64,000 bases of DNA from Cladopsammia gracilis (GCA_022457155.1 JAJGOT010000196.1:868001-932000); one strand, 5' to 3'; positions 23,381 to 36,419 are shown, numbered from the stretch's first letter. The notes: generated by a model not told the origin, from the sequence alone. Translations and numbers: made by a program.

Positions 23381-23911
23381 TTTATGAGTGAACAAGTTGA
23401 AATTTCATTGTTCTGTACTCGACATTTCATTGGCTAAAGTAAAAAATGTTGGAATCTATTGTTCTCGTTCTGTTTTGTGATTGGTTAACTTTGTCTGGGT
23501 GACCCTGGTAACAGTAGCCGCACTGTAAAATGATACACCAAATTGAAGAAACGTTGTCGGGTTAAAAGCATAAACCATGAACGATGCGACCCAAAGGTTT
23601 ACTGGGAAGTTAGAAAATTTAATCTTTGTCTGTGACAGAATACACATTATATTAACACAGGATGCATAAATCATGCTCTTAAATGTCTCAAACAAAGAAA
23701 ACATCTTGATTATCAAGAAATAGAATGTTACTACAGCTGTAGCTTGCCAATGCTGCCTACCCAGAATCCCATTCAGTTTCATCATTCATGGTTTATGCTT
23801 TTCATGGGTCAACGTTTCTTCAATTTGGTGTATACAACTTGACATTTTTGTATTTTTTTTTTTTGTGGAAATGAAAGTTACTGTGCACCTCTCAGATGAA
23901 ATCCAAATATT

Positions 23912-24081
23912 CAGGGTTTTCATTAAGAATTTGAGAAGCAGGAGAATAGTGTAAAGTAACAGGAGAATATTATGAAGGAGCGAAGATACAGCGAGCTACA
24001 TATTGCCATCAAAATTCAGCCGGAGAATTGTTCGTAGTAGGCGGAGAATTCTCCGATCTCCGATGCCTAATGAACACCATG
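23912..24081. mobile_element. 170-bp MITE with 6-bp target duplication
   Basis: The insert starts CAGGGTTTTCATTAAG and ends with an imperfect inverse (CTAATGAACACCATG). It is flanked by AATATT at 23,906-23,911 and 24,082-24,087. Block B copy 1 has a single AATATT at 19,414-19,419 and no insert, so the empty site is visible in the same window. The CAGGG terminus is reminiscent of hAT elements, but a hAT duplication would be 8 bp, so the superfamily is open. Confidence 0.75.
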
Positions 24082-24761
24082 AATATTAAAGGAAACCGAG
24101 CACATACTCAGCATCACATTCAAGTTTAGTTGCAAACAACCTACAGTACACTCACGAATCCACATGTATCATGTTAGAAGGAACATTTGCATTGTCAAAT
24201 CAAAATATTTGAATTTGTATTGCAATAATGTAGGGCACATTCAATTCACCATTTTCCAGAATACAGTGTAAACAGAATAGTCTCTGAGAATTGGTTGTCC
24301 AGGCACACTTGCTTTGCAAATCTGTTAAAACATGTTTATGATACAACAGTAGCAGAAGTTAAGTGTTCTTATGGCTCCCAAATCTCAAAGAATATGATTT
24401 TTTGTGACCATTCTGCATATTCCTACTCTGGAATCAGTCAATCGGACGTACCCTTATTCTTGTGAGTCAGCCCTGTTATGCATCCTGTACCTGCTGGGCC
24501 TTTTCCCCCTTCATTTGCACATACTTTTCTGTAGAAAAACAATAATAGAATGTACTTATTAATCAAAGTTAATTGAAAAAAAAAAGAATGCACAATAATA
24601 AACAATATTGCGGGTTATTTTTAATCTGATACACAACACTGACACTAGGCCACTCAAAGTAGTTTTGCCTCAAACTATACCGACAGTTCTATGCTACTTG
24701 CTTTTGAAAGGTAATGTCAGTACTTCAAACTTTTGAGTGGCCGCTAAGCACAACAAACAAG

Positions 24762-24893
24762 ATGGCGCACAAAAGAAACGTTTTGGCGGCAACTTTAATT
24801 TTTTTATCATTCGTTCTGCAAGCGGCTGCTTTTCAGTGTCTGGGGCTATTATTTTGCACTCCACTAATTCATTCTGTTCAGCAGATATCACTG
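24762..24893 (+). CDS. Candidate leader exon, second copy
   Basis: Paralogue of the exon at 20,101-20,232: same ATG, same hydrophobic leader and same exon end at GTAAGT. Residue changes include Ser to Thr in the leader and several around LPMHS/PLIHS. An open frame in both copies fits recent duplication or some constraint; one pair cannot tell which. Function unknown. Confidence 0.35.
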
Positions 24894-25216
24894 GTAAGTC
24901 ATAACAATGAAACAATTCCCCAGGATGGTAATTTTATACCACCATTTTTTCGCGGCCTTCTCACCTCGGCTAGCCGGGTAACCCGGCACGAACCGTTTAC
25001 ATGGCAAAAAGATAGCCCTCCTAGAAGGGTGCCTCGGGAAGGTGGGTTACCCTTTCTAACATGTACACGCTTCAATGTATTTTCTAAAGAAACATGAAAA
25101 GTTGGCTCTCCCAGGGTAGCTCAGTTAACCAGGGCACCCTCCCTCCATGTAAACATGCCCTAAGTGTCTAGGCACTTACATGTATTCCAATTTAGAAACT
25201 CAAGAATTAGGTTGCT

Positions 25217-28200
25217 ATTATTTTTTGAGATGGGAATTTTATGTTACACACTTACATGTACTGTACAATCATGTGGAGGAGCATTAACATTAGTTGGTTG
25301 CACTTTTGAGACTCAGATCTAAGATGCCTAAACTGTATATCTGTGATGGACAACACTTTCTCACAAGTCTTGCACATCACAGACTTTTGACGACCTCAGA
25401 AGTTTAACGACCCTAGCACTTCCAAAGTGATAGCAAACTTTAGCCGATAAGTATTTATCATACAACAAAAGTGAGCCAAAGAAACTGCAATGTATGCCAA
25501 TAGAGCTACTGTAGCACCAAACCACAGTATAAAGAAAGAAAATAATTCTATTGACTCTGGACAGCATGAAATCCTCCTATCAATTTGAGAGATAATCTGC
25601 CAAGATCAAAAGGCCAACATCATCAAAGAGAACAAATTCATAACTGTGATCTACAGATGCAATTCTCTCTGAGATCTTTATGCTTTAGGCTTTTTAAATA
25701 CATTTTTGGTACCGAGTGGGAGTCATGTTCAGCCTGTCTATTTTTATACATTGTACTACTGCATGCATAGGTATCTAAAATTTTTTGACAGTGCTTCATC
25801 CTACTGCGACACACAAGATTACATCTGAACGCATGTGGCACAATACTACATGTATTACACGAGGATCACATGCTTGTTGTACAAGATACATACATGTAAA
25901 TAATGTCTTATTTATTGAGTCATTTGCGAGAACACCTCTGTACAACTCTACAAGAGCTACCCTTTTTGTCAAAAAGTACTATACATGCACAAGAAATCGC
26001 AAAAAAGCCTTCTGAAGAAATACAATACAACATCAAATCAAAACTACAACAATCCTATCGGCTTTATTACAAGAGCCAATGAGAAAACAAAACATTTTAT
26101 CCTCCCAAGGAATACAAAAGTGACAAATTTTTCATTTTCAACTGAATGGTTTCATGACATTCTACATGTACAAGACATATACACATGGTAGCAACTGAGG
26201 ATGTTCGCCAAAGAACCGAAAGTCAAGTCTTGCCTAAGGACATTAAAATTAATTGTCTCATTCACTGCTTGAGGAAAGAACATAAGAATTTACCAGCATA
26301 ATTATGTGAGATTTACAATACAGCAACCACACTGCAGATTATCTGTTGGATGCCAAATTAAACGCTATTACAAAACAGCAGAGATTAATCCTAGCTCGAC
26401 TGAGACACACTACTCAACTAAAGAACTAACTAAGGAGCTAAAAATAATTTCAAGAATTCATGATTTCATTGCAGTGGAATTGTAGACTACAGCATTTTGA
26501 GACTTGCATCTAAGATGCCTAAATCTGTGATGGGAAACACTTTCTCACAAGTCTTGCACACCACAGTCTTTAGACATTAAATCACGGCCTGAGAAATGTA
26601 ACGACCCTAGCACTTTCAAAGCGATAACAAACTTTAGCCCATAAGTATTTATCGTGCAACAAAAGTGAGCCAAACACACCGCAATGTTTGCCAATAGAGC
26701 TACATGTACAATGTAGCACCGAACACCGGCATAAAGAAAGAAAATAATTCTAACGACACTCTGGACAGCATGAAATCCTCCTATCAATTTGAGAGATGAT
26801 CTGCCAAGATCAAAAGGTCAATATCATTGAAGAGAACAAAATGTACTACAGTAAAATCTCTCTGAAATTTTACTGGGAAAGCTTTCTACTTTTTAAATAC
26901 TTTATTGTAACGAGTGGGAGTAGTGTTTAGCTTGTCTATTATTATACTAGCATCTATGATTTTTTGACAGTGCTCGCTCATCCTGCTGCAACGCATGAGA
27001 TTACATCTGAATGCTTGTGGCACAACACTACTACATGAGGATCACATGCTTGTTGTAAAACATGGATAAACTATGTTTTTTCTTGTCCCCCAAAGGCAAA
27101 AAATAATTAATGAGTTGTACAGATGGTACATGTATTTAGCAGGGATGTAGATAACAGCCGGGAGCCAGGGAAATTACCCGGCTGTGAACTTCATTTTTCC
27201 GGCTGTTAAAGCCTAGTGCAGCTTTAAAAGGAGTAAATTTTTTCTATTTTTTACCCGTCTGTCAGTTCTATATTCCCACCAGTTAAAAACTGAATCTACA
27301 TGTACATCCCTGATTTAGGTCAGTAACCGAGGTCAAAATGACAGATACATCCCCTTGGGGTGGCATACTATTTCACTTCCTGTGGTGTTCAGATCACTTT
27401 GTTTGACTGCATGTTCACAGCTTTTTAGCTGTGGCATAAAATAATCCTTCACAAAACAATCCTGGTAAAGCCTTTGATCCTTATGGCAGACAATCTGAAA
27501 GGTACATTGGCCATGGCCATGCATGTCTAGCAGGCCTTGTATTTCATAATGCAATTTGAGTTAAAACTATCCATTTTCCCTTCAGTTTAGTGAGGTGCTG
27601 TAGCAGTTAACAGCTGCTGAAATCTCAAGGCTACTGTTTGCTGCTCAAGAACTACATGTAGAAAATAAAAGGCAATAAACACGAAAGCCACCGCTTCACT
27701 TCTAATAGCAGGCATGTTTTTAGAAATTCAAGCCAATTCAATTTGTTGCACTGGTGATTCGAGTACTAGCAAAGTAAAGTAACTTGACCTCGGTAAATTG
27801 AAACCTTGGTAAACGTTTAAGAGTAAACACAACATTTTGTCAAGTAAATTGTTCACAAAGACAAAATGTTTTTACTTGCTTTTAAATCTGAAACATCAGT
27901 GGTCCAACAAAAAATATCCATAACACATGCACACAAACCATTATTTCTAGCAGTAAATACTAGATTAAAAGCAAGGGTTCACTACAAGCTTACAGGTATG
28001 ACACAACTCGCAAAACGAAACAAGACTACAGATGATCTTTCATGTACAAGCTTCCATCTATTAAAGTCTCAGCGTTTTATGACGATTGTATGTTAAACGT
28101 AAATTCTGGAGCTCATACATGTAATCTGTATCATGACCAGTTAATTTCAAAGCAAAAACCGAAATGTTTTAACTTACATGTAAGCTTAAATTGTACCAAC

Positions 28201-30464
28201 ACAAATATCAAATGTAGTCTCATTTTATGAGTGTACATCATATTGCATGTACTATCGAGGACCGATCGAGGTTAATATATTTTGAATTTAATTTGGCAGG
28301 AGAACGAATGCTGTTTCACCCCAACAAACTATATAATAACACTAAACCACTCACTGTTGTCAACAAAATAATCACGTCTTCTAATCGTACATTGCATAAA
28401 GTCGAAGCGTCACAGTATTCAATCTCCTACATGTAGCTTATCGTACGCTATATGCTTCGTTCGATTAACTAAATAACCGCATTGCGGAATAAAAATAAAC
28501 ACTACAGCGCTTTCTTTATAGTTTGTTGAGACACATTTGCACTATATACACATGTAAATCTGGCAAAACATGGTTATAATTCGACAGCTTTCATGTTCTT
28601 AATATTCCGGAATACGTTCAATCGAACGCCACCTCAAGCTTCCTACATGACTAAAAAGATTAAAAAAAAAAGATTGTACTCACATTTGAAACGTCCCGAT
28701 GTAGACTGTCGTCTCAGATATTCATCTCTTCTGCTGATAAATTGTTGATAAGCCCATTCTTGGATAAAACAACGTCCACAAAATCGAAATCTCTAAACGG
28801 TTGCTATAATGGCCGCGCACAAAATTCAAACGACCTTTGTTTGTGCTCACGTGAGATATCTCACGTGATATGTGACGCTAGATAGAGAGGACACTGGGAA
28901 CGAGATTAGCGCGCGAGACTGAGCGGGAATTTCACAATCCTTTAGGACTGAATTCGTCGTTCTTCAAGTGAAAAAGTGCAGGATTCCATGATAAGAGGGC
29001 CCAAAACAGATATAAGGTATGGCTTTTAATTCTTAAGAAGAGACTTAACTGTAATCATCATTCGTGTATAACTTAATGTTTCCTTTTCGGAGCGCTCCAT
29101 AAATTGTCTGTTTACAAAATAATGTGTGCTCTCGCATATGGCTTACATGTAAGCTAAATATATACGAGCGATAGGCCTCGCTACTCTAAACACAAGCTTT
29201 ATTGAGCGGAATAGAATACAACATACGCTGAGGTCACTCAGATATTTGCATTTCGCAGAATAATAATAAAGCATTGCCGTATCGATCGTCATAACATTTA
29301 TGCTTCGATCTACAACGCGTTCGGACACATCGATATTATTACTGAATCCGGTGTTAAGCGAGGAACTATACCATGGTTTGATTTGACAGCGAGCTACTGC
29401 ATTTAATAATACCTTTTCAGAAAATGAATATGTCGGGATAAATGTAAAATAAAATGTATTTTGACGCGCCATTCGATATCGCCTTGCTATTCAATTCCGG
29501 TTCAATTCCCGGCCCGCAAGTCGGCGTTCGGCTACACGTGTGAGGTTGATAATTAACTTCGGCCTCCGTATATACTGTCATGATGATAAACAAGGAACTG
29601 TGGACGTATTTGCAAAGACCACCATAACGAATAGAAGCACCAGATTCTGTAGTAAAGGATCGAATCGGGGTGGGGGGGGGGGGGGGGTGGTTACGGGTAT
29701 GTGTCTATAAAACTCTATAAACGTTTTCATTGCTGCTGCAATTAAAAGGAAAACCGATATAGCTCTTATTTTCTTCTGTGAGTTTGTCACAAATACGTTT
29801 AAAACAGTTTTACTTACTTATGGAGGGGGATGTGAACTTTAAATATATTTTGTGTACATACCTGTAAGAAAGTGTTTTTCTCTCAAAATACTAAGAAAAT
29901 AGTCTGTTTAAAGTCTGTTTGGAAACAGCTCCTGGTTTCAGTATTTTAAAATCGCCTTTCAAATAGCTCTGACTTGTGAATTCAACTTCAAGCATGTTTT
30001 AAATAGACTATTTATGAGCTATTTAGAAGCGTAGTAATGAATGTCCATTTCAAATAGTATTTAAACATCATATTTAAAACGTATTTTTATTTTTTACTTG
30101 TTACAACTACATTATAAATCGACAACATTTTATGATTCTTTTCCAAACAGTGTTCAAATAGTCTATTTAAAACAATTTAGAGTAACACTTCGGCAGTCAT
30201 GTTGTCAAAATAGTGTTCAAATACTATATTTGAAATGTAGTTTTGGCGACAAATAGCTTACAAATACATGGAAAAACCTACCCGGTTTATTAAATAGCAT
30301 TTAACTATACCTCAAATACATTTCAAGCTCTTACCACTATTTTAGAATTTTTGTTAAAATATAATAAAAATACACCATGATGAGCTCAAAATATAGTTCA
30401 AATCGTTCAAATACATTAAAAGTACCTTTAAATCACTTTTAAAATACACTTGGTTTGGTAAGGG
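25217..30464. repeat. Repeat block C, copy 1
   Basis: About 5.2 kb repeated almost in full at 30,465-35,710. Within it, 25,300-25,580 and about 26,490-26,790 are an older internal direct repeat. The 20-bp palindrome CACGTGAGATATCTCACGTG lies at 28,848-28,867, and the AT-rich subterminal region occupies the last 700 bp. Open frames of up to 109 codons, seen on both strands in both copies, have no domain signature. A possible minus-strand exon ends at a GTGAGT donor near 28,680. Confidence 0.8.
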
Positions 30465-33400
30465 TACTTAATATTTTGAGATGGGAACTTTATGTTATAC
30501 ACTTACATCTACTGTACAATCATGTGGAGGAGCATTAACATTAGTTGGTTGCACTTTTGAGACTCAGATCTAAGATGCCTAAACTGTATATCTGTGATGG
30601 ACAACACTTTCTCACAAGTCTTGCACATCACAGACTTTTGACGACCTCAGAAATTTAACGACCCTAGCACTTCCAAAGCGATAGCAAACTTTAGCCGATG
30701 AGTATTTATCATGCAACAAAAGTGAGCCAAAGAAACTGCAATGTATGCCAATAGAGCTACTGTAGCACCGAACCACAGTATAAAGAAAGAAAATAATTCT
30801 ATCGACTCTGGACAGCATGAAATCCTCTTACATGTATCAATTTGAGAGATAATCTGCCAAGATCAAAAGGTCAACATCATCAAAGAGAACAAATTCATTA
30901 CTGTGATCTACAGATGCAATTCTCTCTGAAATCTTTATGCTTTAGGCTTTTTAATACATTTTTGGTACCGGGTGGGAAGTCATGTTCAGCCTGTCTATTT
31001 TTATACTACTGCATAGGTATCTAAAATTTTTTTACAGTGCTTCGTCCCGCTGCGACACACAAGATTACATCTGAATGCATGTGGCACAATACTACTACAG
31101 GAGGATCACATGCTTGTTGTACAAGATACATAAATAATGTCTTATTTATTGAGTCATTTGCGAGAACACCTCTGTACAACTCTACAAGAGCTACCCTTTT
31201 TGTCAAAAAGTACTATACATGCACAAGAAATCGCAAAAAAGCCTTCTGAAGAAATACAATACAACATCAAATCAAAACTACAACAATCCTATCGGCTCTA
31301 TTACAAGAGCCAATGAGAAAACAAAACATTTGATCCTCCCCAGGAATACAAAAGTGACAAATTTTTCATTTTCAACTGAATGGTTTCATATCATTCTACA
31401 TGTACAAGACATATACACATGGTAGCAACTGAGGATGTTCGCCAAAGAACCGAAAGTCAAGTCTTGCCTAAGGACATTAAATTGTCTCATTCATTGCTTG
31501 AGGAAAGAACGTAAGAATTCGCCAGCATATGTGAGATTTACAATACAGCAACCACGCCGCAGATTATCTGTTGGATGCCATATTAAACGCTATTACAAAA
31601 CAGCAGAGATTAATCCTAGCTCCACTGAGACACACTACTCAACTAAAGAACTAACTAAGGAGCTAAAAATAATTTCAAGAATTCATGATTTCATTGCAGT
31701 GGAATTGTAGACTACAGCATTTTGAGACTTGCATCTAAGATGCCTATATCTGTGATGGGAAACACTTTCTCACAAGTCTTGCACACCACAGTCTTTAGAC
31801 ATTAAATCACGGCCTAAGAAATGTAACGACCCTAGCACTTTCAAAGCGATAACAAACTATTAGCCGATAAGTATTTATTGTGCAACAAAAGTGAGCCAAA
31901 CACACCGCAATATTTGCCAACAGAGCTACATGTAGCACCGAACACCGGCATAAAGTAAGAAAATAATTCTAACGACACTCTGGACAGCATGAAATCCTCC
32001 TATCAATTTGAGAGATGATCTGCCAAGATCAAAAGGTCAATAATTATCATTGAAGAGAACAAAATGTACTACAGTAAATTCTCTCTGCAATTTTACTGGG
32101 AAAGCTTTATACTTTTTAAATACTTTATTGTAACGAGTGGGAGTAGTGTTTAGCCTGTATATTATTATACTAGTATCTATGATTTTTTGACAGTGCTCGC
32201 TCATCCTGCTGCAATGCATGAGATTACATCTGAATGCTTGTGGCACAACACTACTACATGAGGATCACATGCTTGTTGTAGAACATGCATAAACTATGTT
32301 TTTTCTTGTCCCCGAAAGACAAAAATGAGTTGTACAGATGGTATTTAGCAGGGATGTAGATAATAGCCAGGAGCCGGGGAAATTACCCGGCTGTGAACTT
32401 CATTTTTCCGGCTGTTAAAGCCTAATGCAGCTTTAAAAGGACTACATTTTTCTGTTTTTTACCCGTCTGTCAGTTCTATATTCCCGCCAGTTAAAAACTG
32501 AATCTACGTCCCTGATTTAGGTCAGTAACCGAGGTCAAAATGACAGATACATCCCCTTGGGGTGGCATGCTATTTCACTTCCTGTGGTGTTCAGATCACT
32601 TTATTTGACTGCATGTTCACAGCTTTTTAGCTGTGGCACAAAATAATCCTTCACAAAACAATCCTGGTAAAGCCTTTGATCCTTATGGCAGACAATCTGA
32701 AAGGTACATTGGCCATGGCCATGCATGTCTAGCAGGCCTTGTATTTCATAATGCAATTTGAGTTAAAACTATCCATTTTCCCTTCAGTTTAGGGCCATTC
32801 CATTTTTTATCCACACCCCCCCCCCCCCCCCCCCCCCCATGGAAGAGGTCAGTCAAAATTGTACCCCAAGAAAAAAAGATCGAAGTGCCGACATGTTCCC
32901 CCCTCAGAAATAACCAATTTTTCTTTTCCCTCCTCAGAAATATTCAAAAGATCAAAGGCGCGAACACAGCCACCCCCTCAGAAAATCTCGTCTGTAGGGG
33001 GTATGTGGATAAAAAATGGAATGGCCCTTAGTGAGGTGCTGTAGCAGTTAACAGCTGCTGAAATCTCAAGGCTACTGTTTGCCACTCAAGAATCAGAAAA
33101 TAAAAGGCAATGAACACGAAAGCCACCGCTTCACTTCTAATAGCAGGCATGTTTTTAGAAATTCAAGCCTATTCAATTTGTTGCACTGGTGATTTGAGTA
33201 CTAGCGAAGGTAAAGTAACTTGACCTCAGTAAATTGAAACCTTGGTAAACGTTTAAGAGTAAACACAACATTTTGTCAAGTAAATTGTTCACAAAGACAA
33301 AATGTTTTTACCTGCTTTTAAATCTGAAACATCAGTGGTCCAACAAAACATATCCATAACACATGCACACAAACCATTATTTATAGCAGTAAATACTAGA

Positions 33401-35710
33401 TTAAAAGCAAGGGTTCACTACAAGCTTATAGGTATGACACAACTCGCAAAGCGAAGCAAGACTACAGATGATCTTTCATGTACAAGCTTCGATCTATTAA
33501 AGTTTCAGCGTTTTATGACGATTGTATGTTAAACGTAAATTCTGGAGCTCATACATATAATCTGTATCATGACCAGTTAATTTCAAAGCAAAGACCAAAA
33601 TGTAAGCTTAAATTACATTACATGTAAGCTTAAATTGTACCAAGACAAATATCGAATGTAGTCTCATTTTATAATGTTGTCTACGTACAGTTTACATCAT
33701 ATTGCATGTACTATCGAGGACCGATCGAGGTTAATATATTTTGAATGTTTCACCCCAACAAACTATATAATAACACTAAACCACTCACTGTTGTCAAGAA
33801 ATAATCACGTCTTCTAATCGTACATTGCATAAAGTCGAAGCGTTACAGTATTTAATCTCTTACATGTAGCTTACCGTACGCTATATGCTTCGTTCGATTA
33901 ACTAAATAACCGCATTCCGGAATAAAAATAAACACTACAGCGCTTTCTTTATAGTTTGTTGAGACACATTTCCACTATACACATGTAAATCTGGCAAAAC
34001 ATGGTTATAATTCGACAGCTTTCATGTTCTTAATATTCCGGAATACGTTCAATCGAACGCCACCTCAAGCTTCGTACATGATTAAAAAGATTAAAAAAAA
34101 AAGATTGTACTCACATTTGAAACGTCTCGATGTAGACTGTCGTCTCAGATATTCATCTCTTCTGCTGATAAATTGTTGATAAGCCCAATCTAAGATAAAA
34201 CAACGTCCACAAAATCGAAATCTCTAAACGGTTGCTATAATGGCCGCACACAAAATTGTTTGTGCTCACGTGAGATATCTCACGTTATATGTGACGCTAG
34301 ATAGAGAGGACACTGGGAACGAGATTAGCGCGCGAGACTGAGCGGGAATTTCACAATGTTCGTCGTTCTTCAAGTGAAAAAGTGCAGGATTCCATGATAA
34401 GAGCGCCCAAAACAGATATAAGGTATGGCTTTTAATTCTTAAGAAGAGACTTCACTGTAATCATCATTCGTGTATAACTTAATGTTTCCTCTTCGGAGCG
34501 CTCCATAAATTGTCTGTTTACAAAATAATGTGGGCTCTCGCATATAGCTTACATGGAAGCTAAATATATACGAGCGATAGGCCTCGCTACTCTAAACACA
34601 AGCTTTATAGAGCGGAATAGAATACAACATACGCTGAGGTAACTCAGGTATTTGCATTTCGCAGAATAATAATAAGGCATTGCCGTATCGATCGTCATAA
34701 CATTTATGCTTCGATCTACAACGCGTTCGGACACATCGATACTATTACTGAATCCAGTGTTAAGCGAGGAACTATTCCATGGTTTGATTTGACAGCGAGC
34801 TACTGCATTTAATAATACCTGTTCAGAAAATGAATATGTCGGGATAAATGTAAAATAAAATGTATTTTGACGCGCCATTCGACATCGCCTTGCTATTCAA
34901 TTCCGGTTCAATTCCCGGCCCGCAAGTCGGCGTTCGGCTACACGTGTGAGGTTGATAATCAACTTCGGCCTCCGTATATACTGCCATGATGATAAACAAG
35001 GAACTGTATTTGCAAAGACCACCATAACGAATAGAAGCACCGGATTCTGTAGTAAAGGATCAAAGGGGGGGGGGGGGGGGGGGGGCTACGGGTATGTGTC
35101 TATAAAACTCTATAAACGTTTTCATTGCTGCTGCAATTAAAAGGAAAGCCGATATAGCTCTTATTTTGTTCTGTGAGTTTGTCACAAATACGTTTAAAAC
35201 AGTTTTACTGACTTATGGAGGGGGAGGTGAACTTTAAATATATTTTGTGTACATACCTGTAACAAAGTGTTTTTCTCTCAAAATACTAAGAAAATAGTCT
35301 GTTTAAAGTCTGTTTGGAAACAGCTCCTGGTTTCAGTATTTTAAAATCGCCTTTCAAATAGCTCTGACTTGTGAATTCAACTTCAAACATGTTTTAAATA
35401 GACTATTTATGAGCTATTTAGAAGCGTAGTAATGAATGCCCATTTCAAATAGTATTTAAACATCATATTTAAAACGTATTTTTATTTTTTACTTGTTACA
35501 ACTACATTATAAATCGACAACATTTTATGATTCTTTTCCAAACAGTGTTCAAATAGTCTATTTAAAACAATTTAGAGTAACACTTCGGCAGTCATGTTGT
35601 CAAAATAGTGTTCAAATACTCTATTTGAAATGTAGTTTTGGCGACAAATAGCTTACAAATACATGGAAAAACCTATTCGGTTTATTAAATAGCATTTAAC
35701 TATACCTCAA
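30465..35710. repeat. Repeat block C, copy 2
   Basis: Second copy of block C, starting TACTTAATATTTTGAGATGGG and stopping abruptly after TTTAACTATACCTCAA at 35,710, where Polinton sequence begins; copy 1 continues for about 160 bp more. It carries a 236-bp MITE (32,792-33,027) absent from copy 1, and a G run of about 20 at 35,066-35,085. I read it as the right part of an older element split by the 9.9 kb copy. Confidence 0.8.
32792..33027. mobile_element. 236-bp MITE with TTA target duplication and visible empty site
   Basis: Terminal inverted repeats GGGCCATTCCATTTTTTATC (left) and its inverse (right) extend for about 24 bp. TTA flanks both ends (32,789-32,791 and 33,028-33,030). The paralogous position in block C copy 1 (27,587-27,589) has one TTA and no insert. 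A 3-bp TTA target fits PIF/Harbinger-type MITEs. The left half includes a C22 run. Confidence 0.9.
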
Positions 35711-35760
35711 CACAACACAACAAATACTACTAGTAAAAGAAATGAAAAATAAACAGATAT

Positions 35761-36419
35761 TCAAGCTTCATCATCGCTTTCTTGTATCGATAATAACGAT
35801 TCTCGTTGAGGTAACGGTTTGAAATATACCTCATGAACCTTTACTTGAATTGAAACAGCTTTTTCACCAATATAAATACTATCAATTATCAAAGCTAATT
35901 TCACATGACAATATGAATTAAGATAGTCGAGCGGTTCGACTCTTTTATTTCCCTTTGTTTTGAATAGCGTTAAAAATTTATCAGACTTTTCTGAATAATT
36001 GAGTTTAGCATATAATATTGGTGGATTATTTCCTATATTACTTTCCTTGTAATATAAAAATAAAATCTATCAGCTATCTCTACACCACAAGCCTCTTCTA
36101 AGCGTTTGTAACAAAGTTCTTCAAAATTTTCCAAAGAAATATAAAACTCATTTTCTTCCGGTGTCGGTTCATCGTCTTTGGACCATAAACAAACCGGAAT
36201 AGAATAACCAAGAAGCTTATGACTTGCGTCTTCGTTACTTCTTCTCTCGGTCACACCAAAACTGAAAAGAAACGGTGTTTCAATGACTAAAGGACCTTTT
36301 TGATTATCACCATAATCGGCTTGTATTTTAATCCTTTGATAATTGTAAAGGTCGCTTTTTATCGGTTTGCTGAAAATAATATCTTCATTGCGAACATCTG
36401 AAAGAATTGACAGTTGCAT
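35761..36419 (-). pseudogene. DUF5871-like Polinton protein, frameshifted
   Basis: The first 128 codons (36,419 down to 36,033) are open: an IIFSKPIK start, a central ETPFLFSFGVTE, then YSIPVCLW and a PTPEEN segment. This layout resembles DUF5871 proteins of giant viruses and virophages as I remember them. Near 36,045 the frame breaks. A second open segment in another frame runs to TGA at 35,761 and ends with an acidic tail (ESDDEA). I treat both as one broken gene. Its role is unknown; DUF5871 has no firm function. It is the outermost gene on the left, about 50 bp from the junction with block C. Confidence 0.65.

Larger units (their letters stand above)
23386..25216. repeat. Repeat block B, copy 2
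   Basis: Second copy of 18,894-20,557, carrying an extra 170-bp insertion at 23,912-24,081. The signal-peptide-like exon is kept at 24,762-24,893 with its GTAAGT donor. Unlike copy 1, it runs straight into block C at GTTGCTATTATTTTTTGAG. Confidence 0.8.
20558..30464. mobile_element. 9.9 kb element with CCCTTACCAAACC termini
   Basis: Inverted termini CCCTTACCAAACCA lie at 20,558 and, inverted, end at 30,464; the similarity extends weakly for about 30 bp. Each end is followed inward by about 700 bp of AT-rich subterminal sequence full of TTTAAAACGTATTTGAAAT-like degenerate repeats. Between them lie blocks A2, B2 and C1. TA flanks both termini; the exact target duplication (TA or CTTA) is not resolved. 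The element interrupts a B-C junction that is continuous inside the element itself (25,211-25,235), so it seems to have inserted into another copy of its own family. No transposase domain is visible. Confidence 0.6.

Noticed and set aside
27333..27554. 73-codon minus-strand frame in block C
   Set aside because: No domain and not clearly better than chance in AT-rich DNA.
29143..29472. 109-codon minus-strand frame shared with 34,549-34,878
   Set aside because: It is open in both block C copies, but the differences look random and no motif is visible; duplication alone explains the similarity.
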